Source: Torymus aiolomorphi
Lineage: Eukaryota; Arthropoda; Insecta; Hymenoptera; Torymidae
DNA length: 64,000 bases
Assembly: GCA_036365515.1 (NCBI GenBank)
Contig: CM070877.1
Coordinates: 2,799,001-2,863,000 of the forward strand
Direction of reading: 5' to 3'
The position numbers and the translations under genes are program-made. Of the stretch, positions 47,101 to 64,000 are shown piece after piece. Numbering within the stretch: position 1 is the stretch's first letter; every line of letters begins with the position of its first letter. The notes below the pieces were generated by a model. It saw only the letters and a list, made by a program, of their open reading frames with translations. It was not told where the DNA came from and ran no database searches.

Positions 47101-47500
47101 TTACTCGCGGTCGTGGATGGGTTTACTTTTGATTTGTTGGTTACTGTTGCTGTTGTCGTGGTGTCTGTGTTTGAACGGGTGGTTTTGCGTTGAGGTTGAT
47201 CGAAGTGTTCTTGTTATTGATCTATGACCATAGAATTAAATTCATTAGTCAAAATAGTATTAACCATAGTTGCTGTGTAAGGGTTTAAAGTAGCAATTAA
47301 AAGTATCATCATGATTGATTTGAATTTTCACTGTATTTACCAACCTTTGTAATTAGGGCCGTGTTCAGATTCGAATTGCTGGGGCTTTATTGAGGTGAAG
47401 GATGACGGTCACAAAACCGCCGAAGTAACCATTTTCCTTCTAATAATTTCAACTTTATTCATCGTCTTTTCAAATATTGTTTATCTCCTTAAAGCCTCCG
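41101..47500. other. Host non-coding sequence with several GC islands
   Basis: GC islands at about 41.35-42.0, 42.4-42.6, 43.0-43.65, 44.3-44.85, 45.55-46.05 and 46.8-47.15 kb. The 45.55-46.05 and 46.8-47.15 islands show very clear C-rich to G/T-rich switches. A short (AGC)n lies at about 45873-45893. No gene seen. Confidence 0.5.
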
Positions 47501-47524
47501 TGCGTTATAGCACGAAAAAAATAG

Positions 47525-47690
47525 GAATGATTTGAAGGGAAATAATTACTTGTATGGTTCTGTCACTGTCAACGCGTACCTCGATAAAGCCCCTGACATT
47601 AATATGCAGGAACCACCTGAATTTCGACTGCAGAGTAGTCGGAGGAAAAGGAAAAATCAAAGTGTCCATTATCGATGTTGCCGGTAAGAT
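47525..47690 (+). pseudogene. Coding-like fragment ending at a splice donor
   Basis: One frame reads NNYLYGSVTVNAYLDKAPDIN. After a one-base shift the next frame reads HLNFDCRVVGGKGKIKVSIIDVAG and ends at a GTAAGA donor (about 47686). The pattern YxYGxVTVNAYLD...GKGKIKVSI vaguely recalls a macroglobulin (A2M/TEP) beta-sandwich domain. The identification is weak, and no acceptor or partner exon is evident. Confidence 0.2.
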
Positions 47691-48212
47691 CATCAACCTT
47701 CGGTTATAACAAGAATTATTAAAAAGTTCTTCGCGTCAGTTTAATATTATCGATTATAAAAATATTCTTCAACAAAAGTCCATTCCAAATAAAGACCCAA
47801 ACTCGCCAGTTATATTTACACTTAACCGTATAATATGTATATATACGCTCAAACGATTTAATAACATTGAACGAGTGTCAAATAGCCATATAAAATTACC
47901 GTTTTTGTCCCGTGAATACATACTACCGGTTTGGAAAAATTCATTTCATCTCCCCATCGTCCACGCTTGCTATTTATAAGACAAACAGAGCCGGGCCCCG
48001 CGTCGCGGGCGGCAACCTCACTGCCGACCTCAAGCGAAATTCCTCACCCGAGCGAGTCGTCCAATATCGAGCAATCAGGCGACATTTATGCAGATCCCTC
48101 CCAAAGTAACTCGAATTCATTCCGGTCGTGCGCTACAATTGAATATCGAATGCTTCCTTGATTGCTAGCCCCCCGTCTATATATACATATACATATACAT
48201 ACATACAAATAT
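47691..48212. other. Host spacer
   Basis: AT-rich, then a modest GC island at about 47.98-48.15 kb. No gene seen. Confidence 0.4.
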
Positions 48213-48441
48213 CTTTAAGCGTTATTTCTGGGACGTTTTTTGTATATATACCCGTTATTTCTGGGACTCCACGTTATTTCTGGGACGTCCCAGATTTACA
48301 CCCCCTGTTTTTGCGTTATTTCTGGGACCCCGCTAGAGTGTCGGTACTAAGAGAGGGATTATTTCTTTAGTCACTTGTATGACGCAACTCTGAGAAAACG
48401 GACTATATAACACTGTATAATCCCAGAAATAACGCTTAAAA
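48213..48441. repeat. Short fold-back with repeated CGTTATTTCTGGGAC
   Basis: The motif CGTTATTTCTGGGAC occurs four times in direct orientation at about 48218, 48253, 48272 and 48314. It occurs once inverted at 48421-48436, so that TTAAGCGTTATTTCTGGGA and its complement form the outer ends. No coding capacity. Confidence 0.7.
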
Positions 48442-48443
48442 AC

Positions 48444-56832
<8,389 letters not shown>

Positions 56833-56901
56833 GTCGTGGAGTTCGCGTCTTACCAAACTCGGGTTTAATCTACTGTGAGCAAGCAGCGATACCAGATAGA
56901 A
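56833..56901 (+). other. Isolated exon candidate
   Basis: A 69-bp segment (a multiple of 3) lies between a strong acceptor (TTTATTTTCCAG) and a strong donor (GTAAGTAATG). Only one frame is open through it (RGVRVLPNSGLIYCEQAAI then PDR). An in-frame symmetric exon with good splice sites is likely real, or an alternatively used cassette, of a plus-strand gene whose other exons are outside or unrecognised in this window. Confidence 0.4.
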
Positions 56902-59118
56902 GTAAGTAATGTCGGAACTTCATTTCACAACCTAGTTTAAGCAATTGTGTTCTAAAAGTTAACTGCGAATGATAAAATATACCCCAAAGTCTTCATGTAT
57001 AAATCATTATAAACACCCCCTTTCACGATATTGAATTTGTATTATAAGCGCGAAAACGTAATGTTAATTATGCTGCATGAAACACTAATATGCATTTTCA
57101 AAATTATATCCAGAGAATATCGAATATTAGGCGGAGAATTCGATACTACCAAATGTTTATTGTAAATAAGCGTCTATGTTTAGGTGTATATTAATTAATT
57201 TCAACGGAGCTGAATTCCATTTGGAACATCTATAATCGGCTTGAAGCACCCCCCCCCCTCCCCCCTCTAGAATACTCAGAATTGTGCCCGTACCAATCTT
57301 ATAAAACTTTAATTGATAGACCTTCCCGCGTACTAAAGAGCAATGCGACAGTGCGCGGGTATTTAATCCGCGCAAAGGTGTCAATAAAAATTTACGTATA
57401 TATACCTGTAAATCCATGTGGAATCGAAACTACCTTTTTTCCCTCTCTCTCTTTCTATCACAAAAAAACGACAACGACGATACACATACGAACCGACCTG
57501 AATCATGACATCCGATCTCGCTCATAAATCGGCCTATTATTCACAGCTTTGGCTGAGCAAAGAAAGCTGCAGTTTTCTCGTCATAAAGCTCTCTCTCTCT
57601 CCCTCTCGCGCATGCGCTAATTTTACGGATTACACGTCGATCGTGCGCTCGCTCGGGCGTGTGACAAATCTGATTTTACGACTCTCGGACATTACTACGT
57701 CGCGCACTCGCGAAGCGCCCAGCGGATTACGGACAAGCTCGCGTGAAATACCGGCCGACCATTCGTTTTTACGGCTTATTACCAGTAAGTGAGGGCGCAC
57801 ATATGCCGCTTTCTTAATCTTCTGACAAACGGTTCTGATTTTTTTTTGTCGAGGCTGCGCGCCGACAGTTATTTCTATTGTTGGCGCGCGTTTATTGGGG
57901 TATCGGGAGTGAGAGATGAGTTATGAAGGTTGTTTGAAATGTATGACGAGATTAGAATGTCGATGGCGGAGCGTATAAGCTTTTTAGGTGCGATCGTTAG
58001 TTGGATGTGGAATTTACGCAGATTTTAGTTTCGTTTTGATGATTTGTTACTCAGTCACGGAAATTCTTATTCTCATGGATAAAATACCTTTTACTACTAT
58101 TAGACTATTGTTTAACCCTTTTAGTTACGAAATTCACTGCGTTGAGTAATGATAACATGAATAATTTGGCCTGTTTATTGTCTGTGGTGAGGTGGATCTC
58201 GGGAAATTCGGACGAGAGGGACAGAGAAATAAACTCACTCACTGGTTTTAAAGACAGGCCATTGAAGACATTTATTCCGAGTGACCACAAATCACGCCGA
58301 TTTAAAATATACAATGCTGCTTTACTAGGCCTATATTAAAAGAAAGCCGTGGATACGAGGCATCGAAAGTCGCCACGTACAAGATAATAGCAGAGCGTCC
58401 GGCTTCGGCAAAGGCTCGTCAACGAAGACGAAGCGCGAGCACGCACCGAGGCGCGAGAGTCAAAATTGCGTGACAAGTTATTAACTCGCGAGAACGCGTA
58501 AATAGGCGCGCGGTTTAACTATACGCTTATATAGGCCTAAACAGTCTGTATGATCCAATATTCATACGAATTTTATGTAAGTGGCGTTTGTAGTTACCAT
58601 TCTGGATCTACTATCTTGAGTTTTGTAATTCTTACTTTGAATTCGTAATCAGATGCTCCAAAAACATAGAAATCTATAGATTTTGGCACATCTTAATAAT
58701 GGAACTTGTTAACAATCAAACTAAGGTAGCGAAAACTCATTGTGATGAGTTTCAATTCATTTATAACATCCCAAAACTTATAGAACTTACAAAACGTCTT
58801 TTTAAGTATAATACTATATTAGGTGAATTATCACCCTCGCTGCTCTCGGGCACTAATTTCACGTCGTGCAATAATGGGCCACTTAAGGCACTAGTGTCGT
58901 ACGATATTTTATAGCACGTTTACGTAAGTCCGCTGTCACGCCTATTCGTGTCTTAAGCAGTCCATCCCATGTAAAAAAATTTTGTATAGATTTTGCATAA
59001 CTTATGCATAGATGATTATGCATAGGATTGAAATAGCATAATCTATATAAATAGATTGTGCAACAAGGGGAGAAATAGCTTTTCTTCCCGTGTTACACAC
59101 CGTATTTTTTTTAACGAA
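56902..59118. other. Host non-coding sequence with GC islands
   Basis: GC islands at about 57.25-57.95 and 58.2-58.55 kb. A 20-bp C-rich run lies near 57246-57266. A short palindromic CATGTAAAAAAA...TATGCATA block at 58966-59045 has a second copy at 59630-59745. No gene seen. Confidence 0.5.
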
Positions 59119-59580
59119 GGCATGACAGGCCCTTTTTTACGTGTGTGAGTCGGACAGAGGATTAGGCATTTCAAGTCGTATACAAAGAAGTTGAAAATCA
59201 AATTAATTTGAAATAAATACACAAAAAATATAGATTATTAAATATATAATTAAATCTCAATCACATTTATTTGTCCGAAAATACATATTAAATAACAAAA
59301 ATCGATATTTTGTTTAATAACGTAAAATCAAATTACATAAATAATATACCATATTTAATTTAATGATTATACTGAAACTAATTATATCTCCTAAAGAAAG
59401 GCAGAAATTTTCATTTCTCAACTGTTTTAGGTGAGAAATGAATATTTCCCACCAGTTTTTCATTTCTCACCTGTTTTAGAGTAGAAATAGATATTTCTTA
59501 CCCTTTTCACAGAATACGCGTGAAATGTGGAATTTTCTCTCCTACTTTCACACGTGAAAAAGGCCCTATTTCATGCCTGG
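59119..59580. mobile_element. Possible fold-back element
   Basis: GGCATGACAGGCCCTTTTTT with ACGTGTGTGA (59119-59148) pairs with CACACGTGAAAAAGGCCC and CATGCC (59548-59578). The inner sequence contains repeated CATTTCTCACCTGTTTTAG-type motifs (59415-59500). Non-coding. Confidence 0.55.
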
Positions 59581-61299
59581 GTTGAGAAAAACTCATTTCT
59601 TCATAGTTTATGTATTATTATTATGTTAACCCATGTAAAAAAAATATGTATAAACTATGCATAATTTATGTATAGTTTATGCATAATTTATGTATAGTTT
59701 ATACATAATCCGCAAATACTGCTCATGCATAACCTATGCATCCATAGTCACGGAGAACCACCAATCAATAGTTTCATCTAAAAACACTTCCTTATCGTCG
59801 CTTACATTTTCTACGATGCCACTATAACCTACCGTAAAATCGTCACTCCCTCCTCATACGACACCCAAGCGACACCCGTAAATACATTCAAACCGAAATT
59901 CACACCCTCGAAACGTTACACCCTCATACGCTTCTATGAATGTTGAACGAGATAATGTATACCTATGCGCGCGCACGCGCGTAATCGCGCGAAATGTCTA
60001 TCCGTATCCGCGACGCGCGTCCTATCTGTCGCCGAGCGCACACATGTAAAATGTATCGTTCTTACGCGTCGTGCATATTGGATAATGCAGTTTTATTAGA
60101 CCTCTCACGTTTTGACGCGCCTGTCCGCGCCTCTAAGTAATGTGCATTAATAATTCGCGCGTCTCTACGCACAAGCGATGGATTCACGAGCATGCCGCGA
60201 GTCCTTGCGCGCGGGTTTTCAATTAGAGTCTAAGGGGTGAAATATTTTCAGTGGTTTAGTTGAAGATGTGGATGTAGGGGTACTGAAGGATCGGGTTTTC
60301 AAGGTTTTTGTTAAAATATCGAATATTTAGTGAAAAAAGTTTTTAAATTTATCGAATGTTTATCCTGTTTAGAGTGTTACAGCGTAAATATAAAATGTTT
60401 GTTCATTTTTATTTTACGTATTGTTGAAGCTCTAAAAGTTCAATTTTTTCCGTTGTGTAAAAAGAAAACACAGAAAAAGGTACATATTGTTGTTTAATAC
60501 TTTTAATTAATTAAAAACCAACAGAATAAAAAAGCCGATACTCGCGCTCAATAATATTTTCAAACAGTAATAAAAAATGTTTTCAGTTCGCCGAACTCCT
60601 CTTCGCTATTCACGCACAATCCACCTTTCAACAACAAAAAAATCACTAGAAAAAAACCTGCAACCCCCGGTGAAAGCGTAAACCTCGCCACGTACTCTCA
60701 ATTAAGAATTCATTGAAATCCTCGCTCGCGAACGGAAATATCGTCGAATCCTCTTATCTTCGACTCGCGATAATTTCGCGCGGTGGCGCGCGAGGGATAT
60801 TACAAGCGTCGGCCATGCATTATTGCGACGCGGCCGTGCTATACTGCGCCGGTACGTGAGGGTTTTACGAGAAAAATCGGCATAGCCGCGGAATTACGGG
60901 CGCGCCGCGCGCGCGGCCGCGATTGGGACACGCGAATAATTTAACGGACGAATGGTAGATCGAAAGAGAGAGAGAGGAAGAAGGAAGGAAGGGAACATAG
61001 TCCAGGGAGACGAATAAAATTGGTAATAAGAAGGAACGGGCCGGCGATGCGGTTGAGAAAATAAGGGTGAGAGATAGTTTTTTCGCTGTAGCGGGGAGAA
61101 AGGCTTGTTTGGGTATTGATTGGTTTTCGGCTTGGCAAGAGTTCTAGTGTGTTGTAATGAAAAAGAAGAAAGAAGTTGGAGAAACAAAGGCGAATTTGTT
61201 TAGGAAAAATTCCATTTCAGGCTGCAGGATTGTTAAATAGATGCGGTTTGAAATAGGATTTGAATGCTATCGTGTTATACATTTAAGGTTGTATTGGCC
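59581..61299. other. Host non-coding sequence with GC islands
   Basis: GC islands at about 59.95-60.25 and 60.7-61.1 kb. The first has a clear C-rich left flank (59.75-59.95) and G/T-rich right flank (60.23-60.33). No gene seen. Confidence 0.5.
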
Positions 61300-61812
61300 G
61301 TAAGGTCCCTGCATGCAGAGAAATGATCTCTTAGTGGCAAGAGGAAAATCCTTTTCTCAAAATCCTCTTGCAGTAAAACGATTATCGTTTTAAATCTAGC
61401 ATATTATTCTTGAGGAAAAAAATTAATTTTTTGTTTCAAGATTATATTTTTCTTGTGCCAAAGTCTTATTTTTTACTCCCACAAATAGAATCCTTTTTAG
61501 GCAAAATGATGTCATCTTGCTAAATGAAGATTTTTCTCTTGAGAATGGACCATGTTCATAAAGTTTTTACTACAAAATGATTTTCCTTTTGTTACAAGAG
61601 GAAATAAGAGTAATTACTACAAATAATTAATCATATTATTAATTACAAGACAATTAGGTAACTATTAGTTATATACTTATGAAAAGTATGAATACAACAT
61701 TTAATGAATAAAAGAAGAATTATCTATTCATAGTAACTGTCGAGATATGTATTTTTAAAAATCAGTTGATTCTTCTGAAATATATATTGCCTTTTTTACA
61801 CTCCCCGTCAGA
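61300..61812. repeat. Diverged AAGAGGAAAATCC-type repeat
   Basis: It contains GGCAAGAGGAAAATCCTTTT and several short relatives of the arms found at 62.1-62.37 and 63.58-63.75 kb, suggesting a related, older copy of the same repeat family. No coding capacity. Confidence 0.4.
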
Positions 61813-61895
61813 AGCTTAGCTAGACGTGTGGTTAAGGTACCGGCTTCCCAATCCAAAGGTCGAGAGTTCAATTCCCAGTCACTGCACTTCCAACT
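61813..61895 (+). other. tRNA-like sequence (tRNA pseudogene or SINE head)
   Basis: It has an A-box-like TAGCTAGACGTGTGGTTAAGG and a B-box-like GAGTTCAATTCCC at the usual spacing, with GGCTTCCCAATCCAAAGG between. The anticodon stem does not pair convincingly and there is no proper acceptor stem, so a functional tRNA is unlikely. A degenerate tRNA or the pol III head of a SINE fits. Confidence 0.5.
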
Positions 61896-62097
61896 ATCCT
61901 CTAAAACATTTTTTCTTCGATTTTTTCACGAAGTTAACCAATATTAATTAATTATTAAAATAAAAAAATATATAAATAAAATAAAATACATAAAAAATAT
62001 AAATCATAAAATAAAATACATAAAAAATATAAATCATAAAATAAAATACATAAAAAATATAAATAATAAAATAAAAGTTAAAATAAATAAAATTAAT

Positions 62098-63848
62098 AGA
62101 AGTAACATTTTTTTTATTTAAATAGAAAATACGTTTAAACTTTTTTCTCAGGGGACAAGAGATTTCTTCTTCATACAAAACGATTTTGGTTAGAGAGGAT
62201 TTTCCTATTGGTCAACTAGACCTTCTATTTCCTTAAAGAGGAATCCTTTTCGTACAAGAATAATTTGCCAGAAAAGGATTTTTCTCTTGTGGCAAGAGGA
62301 ATTAATTTTGGCAATCAAAACAAGATTATTTTTCTCTTAGATCAAAAGGATTCCATTTGCTACCAATGAACTTTTCCGCCCTTTAACCTCAAAATGCCAT
62401 CTTAAATGTCATTTTGCGGCCTCGGACGGAAAAATACGTTACTGAAACGTGGACGTAAGAGAATTTTTACCTCATGCGACTTTTCGACCTCGCTTCGCTC
62501 GGCCGAAAAACGTCGCATGAGGTAAATAATCCTCTTCCGCCCGCGTTAGTAATATACTAATTTCTCTGCGTGTGACAAAAGTTAGTTTTTCACGTTAAAA
62601 CTTCGATAAATATTTATGTAAAGCAATTGATCAATTTTTAGTTCTCGCGATTAATGTATTAACGCAATTAGAATATTATAAGCTTTATCATTAAATTGAG
62701 TCCCTGAGGAGGAGCCGGAGCGGATTCGAAACGTTGGACAATTGGGCAATTTGGCGGTGGGGGGGCAGTCAGATAGTCCTTTGCTAATATAGTACATTAC
62801 GCACCAAGGGAGGGAAGTAAGACATCCCAACCCGCGTGTGATATTAACGCCCGAGCTGAAGGCGAGGGTGGTAAACACGCGGGTTAAGATGTTCTACTTC
62901 CCTCCCGTGTTGTGTATACTATTTTGTCTCATGTATTCCCTGTAGGAAAGTATATTATTGTCTTTTCACCCTGATCTCAGGGTCTTAAGTGCCACATAAC
63001 CTCACTCCTAAAACTGCGAGGCTTATGCACGTTTCTAATTTTCTGCCGACTAGCGCCGCCTGCAGGTAATTTACGGCCCGAGCAGCAGCGAGGGTTGCAA
63101 CACGCAGGCGGCGCCAGCCGGGCCGAAAATTAAAGAAACACGCATGCGCGTCGCAGTTTCTAGGCGTGAGGGAATGTGGCACTTTCGGCCGTGAGAGCAG
63201 GGTGAGAAGACAACACTTTCCGACAGGGTATGAGACAATAGTACATTACGATACGGGTGTGGAAGGTGATTATTTACCGCAGGAGACATTTTTTACGCAC
63301 CAGTGTCGTACCGTATTTTATACCACGAGAGCCGAATAATCATATTAAAGTTATGATTTTGAGGTTAGAGTGGTGTAAAAGTTTTTTTTCCAGGTTTTAA
63401 TTAAGTTTTTATTTCAGATTCTGCGGGGGTGATTATAAACAAGGGCAATCTGACTGCCATAAATATTAATTATTTTAATTTAATTAATAAGACTGAAGAC
63501 CGATGGAAAAATTCTCATCAGTTGATTATAAGCTTTAAAAATCAAAAATCAAAGCAAAGTAGTGCCGCACGCAGTAAAGTCCATTGGTAGCAAATGGAAT
63601 CCTTTTGACCCAAGAGGAAAATAATCTTGATATGGTTGTCAAAATAATTCCTCTTGTCACAAGAGGAAACCCCTTTTCTGGAAAATTATTCTGGTACGAA
63701 GAGGATTCTTCTTCAAGGAAATAGAGGATCTAGTTGACCGATAGTTAATAATAAATAATAATAAAATTAGTTAAATAATAAAATTAAAATAAATAATAAA
63801 ATTTTAAAAAAGTTTAAACGTATTTTCCATTTAAGTAAAAAAAAGTCC
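62098..63848. mobile_element. Large inverted-repeat element with nested palindromes
   Basis: Outer arms 62098-62372 and 63577-63848 are inverted copies (AAATGGAATCCTTTTGA, AAGAGGAAA and CTAGTTGACC motifs). Inside are further palindromes: 62467-62525 (ACCTCATGCGAC), 62806-62910 (GGGAGGGAAGTAAGACAT, ACCCGCGTGT) and a ~325-bp one at 62923-63247. The 62.7 kb hammerhead-like motif lies within. The interior (63250-63576) also resembles sequence at 58840-58920. No ORF with recognisable transposase is present. Confidence 0.7.
62700..62739 (+). ncRNA. Hammerhead ribozyme-like motif (Penelope type)
   Basis: In order: GTCC (stem I), CTGAGGA (matches CUGANGA), an imperfect stem II hairpin (62711-62727), GAA, ACGT (self-complementary minimal stem III), T as cleavage-site base, then GGAC (stem I partner). 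Minimal hammerheads with a palindromic ACGU stem III are established in Penelope-like retroelements, where they act as dimers. Stem II here has a G-A mismatch and a G-U pair, and stem I is only 4 bp, so activity is uncertain. Confidence 0.5.
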
Positions 63849-64000
63849 ACTCACTTGTATTAATTGCATTATTTTTTAATTTTAATTTTATTATTTATTG
63901 CAATTATGTTATTGTTTATATTTAATTTTAATTAAGTAATTTTTGTATTTATTTTATTTTAATAATTTAATGTTAGAAATTTGTGAAAAAAATGAAGAAA
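63849..64000. other. AT-rich end of window
   Basis: Highly AT-rich sequence outside the right arm of the inverted-repeat element. Nothing recognised. Confidence 0.4.

Noticed and set aside
61813..61895. Functional tRNA gene
   Set aside because: Internal promoter boxes are present, but the anticodon and acceptor stems do not pair, so it is listed only as tRNA-like.
62467..62525. CRISPR-like or bacterial terminator palindromes
   Set aside because: Eukaryotic nuclear DNA with spliceosomal introns. The palindromes belong to nested fold-back repeats and there are no regular spacers.

Overview
This is arthropod (most likely insect) nuclear DNA. Evidence: spliceosomal introns with short insect-like GT..AG boundaries, a secreted CLIP-domain serine protease homolog typical of insect immunity, many long dinucleotide microsatellites, fold-back/MITE repeats and a degenerate LINE. 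I cannot name the species; a hymenopteran is a guess only.

The dominant feature is a complete Polinton/Maverick (adintovirus-like endogenous dsDNA virus) at 986-20318 (19.3 kb). It is flanked by a perfect 6-bp target-site duplication AATGAC (980-985 and 20319-20324), has inverted termini starting AGTAGATAAGC, and its tips can fold into hairpins. The left half carries the morphogenesis and integration genes. On the minus strand are an RNase H-like family protein, the double-jelly-roll major capsid protein, a 48-aa basic protein, the penton-like minor capsid protein, an adenain-like protease and a PLA2/pX-like protein. On the plus strand are the packaging ATPase, a DUF8207-type protein, a small collagen-motif protein and an RVE integrase with chromodomain. 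The middle holds a small putative ssDNA-binding protein and a three-exon family B DNA polymerase (minus), followed by a spliced paralog of the leftmost gene (plus). The integrase and polymerase each carry one frameshift, so this copy is probably no longer autonomous.

The right 5.4 kb (14.9-20.3 kb) is an accessory region I do not recognise from canonical Polintons. It holds three short acidic/proline-rich proteins with basic C-termini, each behind its own TATA box; two are clear paralogs with duplicated promoters. In all three genes the stop codon TAA is followed two bases later by a 6-bp-stem/4-base-loop hairpin of the metazoan replication-dependent histone mRNA type, and then by a second such hairpin (GGCCCTTTTCAGGGCC). 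The third gene is followed by six further copies in a tandem array, and another copy lies at 19233. This suggests viral mRNAs that use, or compete for, the host histone 3'-end machinery (SLBP/U7), and it is the strongest candidate here for an undescribed system.

Outside the element, 20.3-64 kb is mostly non-coding. It contains one well-supported host gene, a five-exon CLIP-domain serine protease homolog on the minus strand (28197-30178, 366 aa) that has lost all three catalytic residues. There is also a LINE 3' fragment (37.1-37.85 kb), several fold-back elements, a TTAA-flanked MITE, a tRNA-like sequence, a hammerhead-like motif at 62.7 kb and two isolated exon candidates. The host DNA alternates between AT-rich stretches and short GC-rich islands. 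Nearly every island I read sits at a strand-asymmetry switch, C/A-rich on its left and G/T-rich on its right.
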